Shown here: positions 7,901 to 14,401 of the stretch, in pieces
How positions within the stretch are numbered: position 1 is the first letter of the stretch
Layout of the letters: the number at the start of each line of letters is the position of its first letter
IMG/VR virus record: IMGVR_UViG_3300020169_000132
Span: 1 to 22,251 of that record
Source: a virus
Direction: 5' to 3' (one strand)
Length of the DNA: 22,251 bases
Translations under genes and position numbers: made by a program
The notes under the pieces: generated by a model
What the model saw: only the letters and a program-made list of their open reading frames with translations
What the model was told of the DNA's origin: nothing
Database searches by the model: none

Positions 7901-9748
7901 GGCTGCACCCATAGCTACGAAGTTTGTATTTCCTAAAGTTCTTATCGTGTAGGTATCACCTACATTGACAACCGAAGGCGAAAAGACCAAAGACTTATTT
8001 GACGCATCGTGAATAAACTGAGTTCCGTCAGTCTCACCAATCTTTATCGCGGATGAGAAATTTGCATTCCTTGATGCGTAAATGTAAATCGTCCCAAAGT
8101 CATTAGGCTTGCTAGGATTGATCCAATTCAGCTCATTGCTTTTTAGTCCAGCCGTAGCAGTTAAACCAGAAGGACTTGGAACGCCTCGGAAAGCGTCTGT
8201 GATGTCGCCTGTAGCCGTAATCGTGGAATACTCATTATTAGGCGTTACAGTCGGATCAGCGTAGGATGTGCTTGAGTCTTCCCGTAAGGTTAGATTAACT
8301 CCACCATCTTCTGAGAACGTCCAGCCAGCACACTGAAAGACCTTGTTTGACCAATTCAATTCCTCAACAGAGACTTGAACCCGATCACCTGCTGTTATCC
8401 TCAAAGCAGATAAATTCGCTGGGAATGTAACGACCTTCTGCTGATCGCTTAACTGAATTAATTTGTGTGACAGTCTCTGAGCCATATAGCTTGAGTTAGT
8501 CATGGGATACTGAACTTCTTTTTCCAGTATTTCCCCGTTGTCTCTGGTAACAGCGTCAGCTAACTGAACCTTCGGAAACTCGCTTGACTTGTGATTCTGG
8601 GCTGGATCAATAAACAGACCTTTGATCGTGTTGAATCGGTCTGATCTTTCCAATGAAGTCTTGATTGAAATAGCGCCGATCAAGTCATCTTCAGTCAAGG
8701 TCTCGGTCGGAGCCTCATAGATCCCAGCGTGAACGATATACTTACCATTGGAGTAAACAAGGTTGCCGTTCATTGACGATAGGATCTTGTTTATATTCTT
8801 CTGGTGTGAGTCAGTCGCAAATACTACGCCGTTACAAGTAAACCTTGATTCCGTACCGCCAGGAACAGAGACCGATACATCACAACCGTCTGCCGCTGTA
8901 GATACAGAATCCCAATCAATCTTACCAACAGCTATACCCATCCCAAGATAGGTATCCGTGAGATAGTCAACAACGCATAAACTTGGGTTCGTTGAATAAG
9001 TTATATAGCTTGCATTAGTCGTATCTTGCCCTCGTGTCCCAACAGCCGCAAACTCTAACCGTGGGTCATAGATAGACTTGCCTTGAACCAATGCTTTTAC
9101 ATTTGAAGGCGCAAATTTTTCCCAAGTCTCCGCTGAGTCTTCGTTCAAGACCCACTTCATCGCCAGATAAGCAATGCCATCGCCACGATGAGCGGACGTG
9201 TAGTTAGCAAACGGGCCTGTCAATAAAACGTCTGCTGTTTGAGACGCTTCACCTAAATGCTTTTTAATTACGCAAATGGTGTTTGAGTTCTTAGGCCCAA
9301 AAGTCCCAGCAGTAACATTACCGCCAGCATCAGATCCGCCGTTTATCTGCGAATCCGTAATCACAACGTCATCCATGTGGATGTCGGTAATGTCGTTTAA
9401 TTCATGCCCTGCTAGAACAATGGTCTGGTAAAGGTCAGAGTTATCGGTGCCTGATAACCCGATAAAAGAAATCGGGCCTGATACCAATGCTTCGCCGTAG
9501 ATTATCTTCTGTGGTTCTGTCGTTGATTTAACTGTTCTCTGTCTGGAAGCGTCAGTGTCAACAGTCGGCATTTCTACTTCAAAAAGACTCATTGCCTGTT
9601 TAGCAATTAAAGTCCCACCAACAACAACAGCAGCACCAATCGCTACAGCCGCTCCAGCACCAAGAGTTGCCGCAGCAGCCGCCCCAGCGACAAGCTCAAA
9701 AGCAAAAAAACCAATTTTTAGTAACGCTATACCTATTGCTTGTGGCAT
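1970..9748 (-). CDS. J-like tail hub fused to a giant tail fibre with C-terminal S74 chaperone
   Basis: A 2,592-residue receptor-binding protein. Residues about 5-52 are hydrophobic, rich in Ala, Gly and Val. Residues about 55-505 resemble the tail hub of lambda J (PQKIIYGEALVSGPISFIGL; later FPANLSALRITAGDRVQVS). A fibronectin III-like domain covers about 522-665 with an inserted motif. Fibre modules follow: GGIRMNQGG near 735, a 'TTTTINVADLTVADKDI' module near 1125-1190, many DSSxNL-type shaft repeats, and duplicated blocks listed separately. The C-terminus has SDKRLK, with S2500 and K2505 placed like the self-cleavage pair of endosialidase chaperones, then a coiled coil. I chose ATG 9748; a TTG at 9757 would add three residues. 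The chaperone should drive trimer folding and then be released. Confidence 0.9.
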   Translation of the reverse strand: MPQAIGIALLKIGFFAFELVAGAAAAATLGAGAAVAIGAAVVVGGTLIAKQAMSLFEVEMPTVDTDASRQRTVKSTTEPQKIIYGEALVSGPISFIGLSGTDNSDLYQTIVLAGHELNDITDIHMDDVVITDSQINGGSDAGGNVTAGTFGPKNSNTICVIKKHLGEASQTADVLLTGPFANYTSAHRGDGIAYLAMKWVLNEDSAETWEKFAPSNVKALVQGKSIYDPRLEFAAVGTRGQDTTNASYITYSTNPSLCVVDYLTDTYLGMGIAVGKIDWDSVSTAADGCDVSVSVPGGTESRFTCNGVVFATDSHQKNINKILSSMNGNLVYSNGKYIVHAGIYEAPTETLTEDDLIGAISIKTSLERSDRFNTIKGLFIDPAQNHKSSEFPKVQLADAVTRDNGEILEKEVQYPMTNSSYMAQRLSHKLIQLSDQQKVVTFPANLSALRITAGDRVQVSVEELNWSNKVFQCAGWTFSEDGGVNLTLREDSSTSYADPTVTPNNEYSTITATGDITDAFRGVPSPSGLTATAGLKSNELNWINPSKPNDFGTIYIYASRNANFSSAIKIGETDGTQFIHDASNKSLVFSPSVVNVGDTYTIRTLGNTNFVAMGAASNTVGVVFTATATGSGTGNLWETMAPGNLRYYWVRAVKNVGTDAASQSNLEPNADPNTTVFATVGAVEVDWDNVADPTIGIDINNSDEISINLGVANTTTGQAVAQSGISEDVTITQGGIRMNQGGSIRGGQTSYNSGEGFFLGYDSSKYKLSIRNSTSEALTFDGDDLTVTGTVNASAGEFSGQVAVGSTAGTITVIDGNDTDYRMFTNATLDTETNQYSPDDSSFKVGNDGRVFASNITIYNTSGDVLLSPTGLGAAALNDISVSSGSVVSTVGGTVNNSTSEITLTTASASESFSITSKVALNDNYDATQYFAGASTSSTASAEAQLTGVDVLVDYYVKPNGGSYSGTPSATQRVTIVNSGTPSSTQMRVGGFDRGAGYGGSLTRYFSVLQDFGGALEMIPNAGGGATSYVITTASLGSGLFPTAQTYKIKIVVRVVEDGTTTVISGSTTPPSSNNTTTGIYFDGGNSDERHYEITGSGLIKSSDNVFISGSQNLLSSGGTISGDLVVTGDLTVQGTTTTINVADLTVADKDITLNYSTGDSSATANNAGIIIQDAVNSTTDASILWKTATDTFEFSHAISTKNATFDNGTNTTVNVIADDDGMAQIRLYGSSQGTGKLFVGQSTDYGGGIEYNGDNSPVTSGAGDDYTALYRTTASTGQAGTFWTARNYVNSNDWEFRGNILANSNLYLRSSGGEAGIFLQDSSASNATAFKIYADVSLATSTLYIDYDPSVAGNNWAFVNNGNFLASGTIYADGAASNSLQWETGYDYSQIGHLPLAGGTLTGVTTVKPSTVTGAVVSSNVTLEVQATEGQIQVIADDGGDWASNIVLSNYTASTRRHYWIHNAPSTASANAGKFELRTSAATTAAQIGGQGTGSTALLVVDSSGNSTFSGSVSATSFELSGISVIDSSQNINAASISTSGITSTGDIVLTTTLGTSPAVTFNTSTATDPGVDMAIRLSGDELHFYEPEDTNKVHFKIYDDTGVDAPYGYWVNGTRMADVSRNLTVGTISSGAITSTGNSTHGGYSSWTGGSGVAGIFMHYNATNSYRSYFDWRTLQLGNNGSNNILAGSTSAGGHFRFFTNATAISQSGGTSGNLALTLEADADAVFGGNLYIPEYLYHTGNTGTNLQFTTDKAVITAAHTAVTAGAANNQKFEIGASSATTPVGFLFETINKDGTSASDKSLRMFMSETGVSGDANYPYKYGVSLVYEGSGSAPLDFDSGFTSTLGNGEWGTYGHENSVDGVLIVHSNRAGSFYKIKISGNDALSINSAKYLNLKNGIDIDNTDTVRVRFLRGGAFKSGIESATTAGDMVSTSAIDDLCIRSQESILFATGGNTKRLELDTSGNAVFSGTISSGAITAKSLTLTDDGSASPLLKISADDSSPWAIQLYREDLSGGPQVYASTASTFSFQGNIDIRSGYNLQSAGATIIDANKNFYAADFTATGFVKASASGTTPAAAKLHVGAINNAGSGAIAQFGGFVRASNYYILHASPGGSDAAFISYTGNDLDFTQGEGAYTGYVRASGLKIGSTTIVDSSRNLNSLGNIRTTADNAYLSMGVPGLGSSVGGRYLSIEGNTDTSGEGSGRIFFTEHNGTTALMDNYGMSIGYRGGATSIEGASGQTWTGLSQIGNGQWGMWGHDNSAAGALIMYGDRVASFVNFSGNALQGIGSLATTGNSTFGGYASWTAGNGTAGIFMHYTSTNSYRGYFDWRTLQLGNNGANNIIAGNTSTGGYFDFWVNGTSISQSGGTSGTKALTLTSAGHTIVRNNLTVEGETVFDSGVSTTVKIKCDNNGQAFVRANGDGQGTGIFEVGQSDTYGGGMSYNGDGSPAWASGERADFITFYRLYNGTRYAVFDYAVSNNNVSFNGSITASDNVTAYSDKRLKSDIKTLDGSKVLQMRGVSFTKDGKAGSGVIAQELELIASELVHTADDEMGTKSVAYGNLVGYLIENAKQQQTEIDELKTLVKKLMEK
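2354..2539 (-). repeat. Fibre module A, copy 2
   Basis: Residues 2404-2465 of the fibre protein (QGTGIFEVGQSDTYGGGMSY). It lies about 35 residues before the S74 chaperone domain. Confidence 0.75.
2615..2863 (-). repeat. Fibre module W, copy 2
   Basis: Residues 2296-2378 of the fibre protein, the same length as copy 1 with no gaps. The shared core is YFDWRTLQLGNNG. Confidence 0.9.
2915..2998 (-). repeat. Fibre module H, copy 2
   Basis: Residues 2251-2278 of the fibre protein (GNGQWGMWGHDNSAAGALIM). It lies just before module W copy 2. Confidence 0.75.
4121..4204 (-). repeat. Fibre module H, copy 1
   Basis: Residues 1849-1876 of the fibre protein (GNGEWGTYGHENSVDGVLIV). It is 28 residues long, with 15 identical to copy 2. 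Confidence 0.75.
4586..4834 (-). repeat. Fibre module W, copy 1
   Basis: Residues 1639-1721 of the fibre protein. It is 83 residues long, and 63 are identical to copy 2, including SYFDWRTLQLGNNG and SQSGGTSG. DNA similarity is also evident. Confidence 0.9.
5933..6115 (-). repeat. Fibre module A, copy 1
   Basis: Residues 1212-1272 of the fibre protein. They share with copy 2 the skeleton TTV, IxxD, G, QGTGxxxVGQSxxYGGG and YNGDxSP, ending in YR. About half the positions are identical. Confidence 0.75.
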
Positions 9749-10125
9749 AAATCCCAACCCGATAAGATATGTTGCTCAGGAACCCTAGCGAATCCCGACT
9801 TAACTAGACAAACTGCTGTATTGCCCAGCTTGATACCCATAAGCTGGCTGTCAGGCGTTTTTACTATAACTGGCGAACCATCTGATAAAGATCTAATGTC
9901 TTCCGTAGGCTCGCCTAAAACGCTTGCAGCTGTGTCTTCCAAGTCGCCAAAATCCTTAATGATAGATTCAGCGTCTTCCTCAGAATTATAGTGGAAATCG
10001 GCAAGATAGTCTTTGCCTGTTAATTCTTTTACGATGAAACCAGCGAACTGACAGCAATCTACAGAGCCATAATCAAAGTCTTTCTTTTCCCATTTATTCA
10101 ACGCTTGATAGACTTGCAAGATCAT
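9733..10125 (-). CDS. NlpC/P60-like tail assembly protein in the lambda K position (DUF6950 type)
   Basis: A 130-residue protein opening with MILQVYQALNKWEKKDFDYG and SVDCCQFAGF, where C24 sits at the start of a helix, as in NlpC/P60 cysteine hydrolases and the short phage DUF6950-like proteins. In lambda, K joins a JAMM peptidase and an NlpC/P60 domain and acts on cell wall or tip assembly. This protein has only the short NlpC-like part. I see no His placed as a normal catalytic partner: the usual strand reads QLMGIKLGNTAVCLV. It may be inactive or structural. Its start overlaps the upstream stop (TAATG), and its end overlaps the J gene start. Confidence 0.72.
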   Translation of the reverse strand: MILQVYQALNKWEKKDFDYGSVDCCQFAGFIVKELTGKDYLADFHYNSEEDAESIIKDFGDLEDTAASVLGEPTEDIRSLSDGSPVIVKTPDSQLMGIKLGNTAVCLVKSGFARVPEQHILSGWDLCHKQ

Positions 10126-10757
10126 TAGCGCATGTATTGAGGTTGACGATCTTCAGGGCCTCTTGGCGTACCCACTCCACCTGAACTACCAGTTGATTTA
10201 GCGCCCCAATCAATCTTAGCGCCTTCAATCTTGTGCATGTGACTAAAGAACAAATCACCAGCAGACTTTTCCTGTTGAGCTACATTGGTATACATCAAAT
10301 TCAAAGACTTGTTGAACCGACTCAATTCAGATTCAGCGATTAACTGGATGGCATCACCGCCATCGGCACCGACTGACATGTTCATTTGATCCATGAACCC
10401 TGCCCAGATCTGGGTAGGATCGGAAATTAAAACATCGTCAGTATCAAGAACGCCAAGGTAAACCGTGACAGGATGTAGATAGTAGTCTTCGGTTAAAGCC
10501 ACGCCTGATATCGTTGCGTCTAATCCGCTTAAAGTGAGCGTAATAGCGTAAGGACTAACATCAAGACCTTCCTCAACCTGTGAGATAGACCCTAAGTCAC
10601 CAACACCCAGCCAATCTTGACCACCCCAAGTATATGTTCCCAATGAGTTGTGAACGTAAACCGTACCAGACGGGAACTCTAACTTGGCAAAAGACACAAT
10701 CGCAACGTGCTGCTGTGCTAAAGCTGTCGCTACATTAGCTGGGAATCCTCGGCTCAT
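10125..10757 (-). CDS. Tail tip protein in the lambda L position (DUF2163-like N-terminus)
   Basis: A 210-residue protein with the N-terminus MSRGFPANVATALAQQHVAI, then FPSGTVYVHNSLGTYTWGGQ, LSGLDATISGVALTEDYYLH and IWAGFMDQMNMSVGADGGDA. This pattern of 'seated helix, Gly/Trp beta loop, LTLSGLD, then VxVYLG' is that of tail hub proteins described as DUF2163-like or L-like. It ends in a Gly/Ser/Pro-rich basic tail (GGVGTPRGPEDRQPQYMR). Lambda L is a tip protein thought to carry an iron-sulfur cluster; no Cys residues are present here, so that feature is absent. It overlaps both neighbours by 3-4 nt. Confidence 0.7.
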   Translation of the reverse strand: MSRGFPANVATALAQQHVAIVSFAKLEFPSGTVYVHNSLGTYTWGGQDWLGVGDLGSISQVEEGLDVSPYAITLTLSGLDATISGVALTEDYYLHPVTVYLGVLDTDDVLISDPTQIWAGFMDQMNMSVGADGGDAIQLIAESELSRFNKSLNLMYTNVAQQEKSAGDLFFSHMHKIEGAKIDWGAKSTGSSGGVGTPRGPEDRQPQYMR

Positions 10758-11374
10758 GCTAGAACATCCTCTATGGCCTCAACGGTAAAATTTGAAACTA
10801 TCCCTGGCTGCGTATCCCAAGATGTCGCGCTAGAAAGCATAAAAACTCCAAAAATTGGCTGTAGATAATCAATTGCATCAGCTCCATTTAAAAGTGATGT
10901 TGGCTTTCTGATCGGGGGCGCAATCGGTATAGAGACTGTATTAGATCCTGTTGAATTACAATCATCAGTGACCATGTGAAGCTCATTGTTAAACGCGATG
11001 TAATCACCCGCTTTAAGATATCCTGTCTGCGAAGCGGTTGCTCCACTAGCTACTAAGGTAGAGCCTGTTTGTCCTGCGCTGTTTACAACTAAGGTGTCAG
11101 CCGGATTGCTAGGCGCTATGCCTCTTTTCACAGCGGAATGATCATGCAAATACATTCTGTGCTGCTGCCCGTTCATCTTCGCCAGAAACCCCTGCATTAT
11201 CGCTCTGTCATTGCCAGAGAGATTATTAAACCGCATAGATATCTTCCAGAGAGAACCTTTCCTTGATGCAGTCTGAACAGAGTTAGTCAACGGGCTTTGA
11301 AACGTCCGAGTGTTCGTCACCAGCTCAAACGTGCTAGATGATGGCGTTATGCTTGGGAACATATATACAGTCAT
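10754..11374 (-). CDS. Tail tip protein in the lambda M position (distal tail type)
   Basis: A 206-residue beta-rich protein between the tape measure and the L-position gene. It has the pattern 'FELVTNTRTFQSP ... GSLWKISMRFNNLSGNDRAI ... FLAKMNGQQHRMYLHDH' and ends FTVEAIEDVLA. Proteins with this 'short strand, then RAIMQGFLAKMNGQ' core occur next to tape measures in many environmental siphophages. They fit the distal tail ring that connects tube and tip, although I cannot name a family with certainty. The start overlaps the tape measure stop (TAATG), and the stop overlaps the next start (ATGA). Confidence 0.7.
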   Translation of the reverse strand: MTVYMFPSITPSSSTFELVTNTRTFQSPLTNSVQTASRKGSLWKISMRFNNLSGNDRAIMQGFLAKMNGQQHRMYLHDHSAVKRGIAPSNPADTLVVNSAGQTGSTLVASGATASQTGYLKAGDYIAFNNELHMVTDDCNSTGSNTVSIPIAPPIRKPTSLLNGADAIDYLQPIFGVFMLSSATSWDTQPGIVSNFTVEAIEDVLA

Positions 11375-13923
11375 TACCCGAATCTCCGGCGGCGCATCAG
11401 ATCTTGTATGCTAAGTATAGTTTGTTGCGAAGTCTGCTGCATTGCTGCCCTGATCTTCATATCTACATCAGCACCAGCGCCTGTTGCGTCTATGTTGTTG
11501 ACCACGGTAATACCGCCACCTTGGCCCTTAGTGTGATCAACAACCGTCTCATTCGGATGAAGAATAGCTGGGAAGCCGCCCTTGCCATCCATGCCGCCGG
11601 ACCTTCCACCTGTGCCGGTAAAACCACCGCCGTCAAAGCTCTGAGCCTTGATCTGAGCGACTTGCCCCATACCAGCAGCAATAACACCACCGGCCATAAC
11701 GTAGTTCAGAGGCGGCGGATAGCTCTTGTAGGCTACGGTTGCAGCAGTAGAAGTATTCATTATAGCATTAGCGATATTGAACGCTTTGCTGATTGCAAAC
11801 AGGCGCTTGTTGTTCTTTGCTATACCGTTGAATTGATTACCAAGTTCGCCCAAAACATGCTCGGTCTGTTCTGTAGCAGACAGCTTGTTAAATGACTCTA
11901 GTCTCTTAGCGCCTTCAATAGAAGCTCTTTGCAAGAAGTTCATGCCTTCTAATTCGTCTGTCACACCTTGATCTAATAAGGCTTTCTTCTTCTCGTTGAA
12001 GTCCTCAATGACCTGCAACTGCATGTCTCTGAACGTCTGTTCATTGATAACGCCCAGTGCTAGATTTTCTACAAGAATCAGGTTTTGATTAACCATAGAC
12101 TGTTCTAGTGCTTGCTCTTCAGTCAACAAAGATTGACGTAAGCTCTCTAATTTACCCTTAGCACTCTCTACCTTCTGCGCCTCTTCTTGTGCAGTTTGAA
12201 AGTCTTTAAGCCTCTGTATTGCGTTATCAAATGCTTTTTTCTGCTCGGTATCTAATCCTTTTACTAAATCGTTAGCTAACAACAGCTCTATATTACTTTT
12301 CCCTAAAGCATCCGCTTGTGCGACTACGCCATTGACGTAGTTTTCAGCAGACAAAGCTTGCGCTCTAAGAGCCGCCGCATCTTCATCTCGCAATGCCTTC
12401 GCATCACGCAAGCCTTGGTTAACTTCTTGTAAGCGGAAAATTTCTTTTATTTGTTGAGCACTGTAACCCTTGCGAGCAAGTTGTAGTGCTTGCAGAGTCT
12501 TCAAACCGAAGACTAGCTGGGTATTCTCGTCTATTAAAGATTGAACATGCTCATCTACAGTTCGCTTTAACTCGTCTGCTTTATCTTTTGCCTCGGTATC
12601 AGCTTTAGATTTAGCTTCTGTTGCCGTTGCGTTGCCAAATAACACTTCTCTTAAAGTTTCTAGAACTATTCCGGCTTCTTGAGACGCAACTTTAAATTCT
12701 TGTATTCTTAAATTAGCTTTTAAGAACTCTTCTGCTTGCTCGGCAGTTTGCATTCTGGAGTCTGATATGCTTTGCATCAATTCTGCAATGCTATCTATTG
12801 TTGCGCCGGTTCCCTTGTTATAACTCTTTTGAGCTTCTACTACTTTCTTAAGATCTTCTCTTGCCACACCATACTTTCTGGATAAAACAGTAAGCTCATC
12901 TATCACTACGTTTGTTTCAGTGCCAAGAGTAGATGGTATTAAGTTGCTTAACTCATCTTTGAATCCGGTAACCGCGCCTTTAGCGTTTTTCATTGCATTA
13001 ACAAGCTCAATCTGCAATGTAGCTTTTGCTAAACTCTCGCTTTTCTTAGTTAGTTCATCAAACTTATCAGTAAGTAACGCAACTCCAGAAACAAAATCTA
13101 TCTTTAAGAATTCCGCAGTAGCCTCTGCTGACTTCTTAATTTCCTCTAAGGCATCCTTAGAGCTAAACACTTTAGGCATGAAGTAAGTACCAAGAGCGGC
13201 ACCTACAGCCAATACAGCACCGATCAAAGCGCCGTTCTGACCGAATAGAGAAGCAACCTGGGAACCCTGCTGACCGAAGATGAGAAGCGCGTTCTGACCC
13301 ATTTGAAGCTGAACCGCAACGTCCTGTACCTGATGGCCTAACTGGCCCATACCGCCTCGCATCAAGCGCAATCCGCCTTTCGCAGTGCCGGCGGCAGCAG
13401 AACCTTGCTTCCTAAATTCTTTAGTAGCTTGCTGAGTAGCTATAACAGAATCTAACTGTTCTTGAGTAGCACCCATCATCTTTAGGCGATAGATCTCAAG
13501 CTCGTCAGAGGTCATATCAACCGTGGCGGCTTCATCTCTGTAGGCGTTGTTAGTGCGGTTTACTGCGTCAGCAATTCTTTTAGTTGCGGCTTCTTGTAGT
13601 TCAGCTTCTTTGCGACCACGAATTGCAGCTTCTGTAGCCCTGTTGTGAACATCAATCTTATCATGAAGATTATTAATGGCCTCAAACTCAGCGTCAGAAG
13701 CACTAAGAGTTGCTGCCTTGAGGAGGTCAAGTTCTCTGGCGTTTTTACCTAAAGCAAGGACTTGCTTGTCTAAGCTCTCTACAAGCTTGTCAACAGCGTG
13801 AGCACGGAAGGCTTCTGTGGTTTTCTTAGCGCGTTCAGCATTACGAGCGTAGGACTGAAATCCTACCTTCGTATTATCATCTATTGATATTCTTGCTAGG
13901 ACTGTTTCTTTTGTTGTCGCCAT
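11374..13923 (-). CDS. Tail length tape measure protein, lambda H-like
   Basis: An 849-residue protein. Residues about 20-180 are charged and helical (likely coiled coil), followed by GGLRLMRGGMGQLGHQVQDV and a Gln-rich segment around 190-230 typical of this family. A hydrophobic segment follows (about 231-249, GALIGAVLAVGAALGTYFM), then a long helical rod to about 700. The C-terminal part has AFNIANAIMNTSTAATVAY, then a Gly-rich FDGGGFTGTGGRSGG and HPNETVVDH, which close many lambda-type tape measures. The protein sets tail length, occupies the tube lumen and takes part in DNA entry. At about 0.15 nm per residue the tail would be near 125-130 nm. The ATG at 13923 has GAGAGAAG upstream. Confidence 0.92.
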   Translation of the reverse strand: MATTKETVLARISIDDNTKVGFQSYARNAERAKKTTEAFRAHAVDKLVESLDKQVLALGKNARELDLLKAATLSASDAEFEAINNLHDKIDVHNRATEAAIRGRKEAELQEAATKRIADAVNRTNNAYRDEAATVDMTSDELEIYRLKMMGATQEQLDSVIATQQATKEFRKQGSAAAGTAKGGLRLMRGGMGQLGHQVQDVAVQLQMGQNALLIFGQQGSQVASLFGQNGALIGAVLAVGAALGTYFMPKVFSSKDALEEIKKSAEATAEFLKIDFVSGVALLTDKFDELTKKSESLAKATLQIELVNAMKNAKGAVTGFKDELSNLIPSTLGTETNVVIDELTVLSRKYGVAREDLKKVVEAQKSYNKGTGATIDSIAELMQSISDSRMQTAEQAEEFLKANLRIQEFKVASQEAGIVLETLREVLFGNATATEAKSKADTEAKDKADELKRTVDEHVQSLIDENTQLVFGLKTLQALQLARKGYSAQQIKEIFRLQEVNQGLRDAKALRDEDAAALRAQALSAENYVNGVVAQADALGKSNIELLLANDLVKGLDTEQKKAFDNAIQRLKDFQTAQEEAQKVESAKGKLESLRQSLLTEEQALEQSMVNQNLILVENLALGVINEQTFRDMQLQVIEDFNEKKKALLDQGVTDELEGMNFLQRASIEGAKRLESFNKLSATEQTEHVLGELGNQFNGIAKNNKRLFAISKAFNIANAIMNTSTAATVAYKSYPPPLNYVMAGGVIAAGMGQVAQIKAQSFDGGGFTGTGGRSGGMDGKGGFPAILHPNETVVDHTKGQGGGITVVNNIDATGAGADVDMKIRAAMQQTSQQTILSIQDLMRRRRFG

Positions 13924-14400
13924 CCATCTTCTCTCTTTTCACTTTAAAGAAAGTCCACCAATGATCAAACTCGGCCACAGTCATGTCTAAGATTGTCGCT
14001 AGGGGCTGACCAAGTCGCTCGGCTAACTCGTACATGTAGTATAGCTGAGTTGGGTTGCCTTGGTCAGTTATAAGTTTTTTTCTCGGTCTTCCTCCGATTC
14101 AGAACCAGCGGTTAGCGCAAACGTAGCAAGTCTAGTCACTATGTCTGGGTCAACCTTCTTTCTCAGCGCAACCTTATCCTCAAGCCCGAAGACAGGATCT
14201 CCGTTCTCGTCAACAAGGCCAAAGATCACCGCATAGATAAGATAATCAGTGTTATCACTATCTGCGCGACGAAGCATTTTGGCCTTATCGTCAAGGGTAA
14301 GGTTCTTTGCGAAAAGACTAACCTCCCATTCTGGGACCTCAATCTTCCGCAAATCCTTGCTGTTAAAGTGTGCTAATGCGTTCTCAATTAGCCTCGGCAT
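13877..14400 (-). CDS. Tail assembly chaperone G-T fusion made by -1 frameshift
   Basis: Reading through G to the A AAA AAC heptamer (14074-14080) and shifting -1 continues as LITDQGNPTQLYYMYELAER and onward, ending at TGA (13877-13879). This adds 65 residues to the first 109, for 174 in total. The added part contains ELAERLGQPLATILDMTVAE followed by an aromatic FDHWW, the helix pattern expected of the T domain that binds the tail tube protein. The T part fills the otherwise empty stretch between G and the tape measure and overlaps the latter's start by 47 nt. Lambda makes gpG and gpGT in the same way. The open frame, the site and the stem-loop agree; actual slippage is inferred. Confidence 0.85.
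14006..14067 (-). promoter_or_regulatory. Stem-loop downstream of the frameshift site
   Basis: On the minus strand CTGACCAAG (14059-14067) is perfectly complementary to CTTGGTCAG (14006-14014), a 9-bp stem. It starts 6 nt after the slippery heptamer, the normal spacing for a frameshift stimulator. The 44-nt loop holds a second possible stem, AACTC with GAGTT. Both arms lie in the T coding part. Confidence 0.8.
14068..14400 (-). CDS. Tail assembly chaperone, lambda G-like (unshifted product)
   Basis: A 110-residue, mostly helical protein (MPRLIENALAHFNSKDLRKI ...) between the tail tube and tape measure genes. It ends in an acidic tail (SESEEDREKNL) that carries the frameshift site. In lambda the equivalent G protein coats the tape measure and is absent from the finished tail. 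The WEVSLFAKNLTLDDKAKM and DYLIYAVIFGLVDENGDPVF stretches resemble siphophage chaperones with a folded helical core. Ribosomes that do not slip stop at 14068, two codons after the slippery heptamer. Confidence 0.88.
   Translation of the reverse strand: MPRLIENALAHFNSKDLRKIEVPEWEVSLFAKNLTLDDKAKMLRRADSDNTDYLIYAVIFGLVDENGDPVFGLEDKVALRKKVDPDIVTRLATFALTAGSESEEDREKNL
14074..14080 (-). promoter_or_regulatory. Slippery heptamer A AAA AAC for -1 frameshift
   Basis: In the zero frame the codons are GAA AAA AAC TTA TAA, so the heptamer fits the X XXY YYZ rule exactly, and a stop follows two codons later. The -1 frame is open for 65 more residues with T-like sequence. Confidence 0.88.
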
Positions 14401-14401
14401 G

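Noticed and set aside
11338-11895. Plus-strand open frame of 185 codons
   Set aside because: It lies opposite the C-terminal end of the tape measure gene and the start of the next gene. Its sequence is Cys/Ser/Leu-rich without family resemblance, and no ribosome binding site is evident. It is a shadow of real coding on the minus strand.
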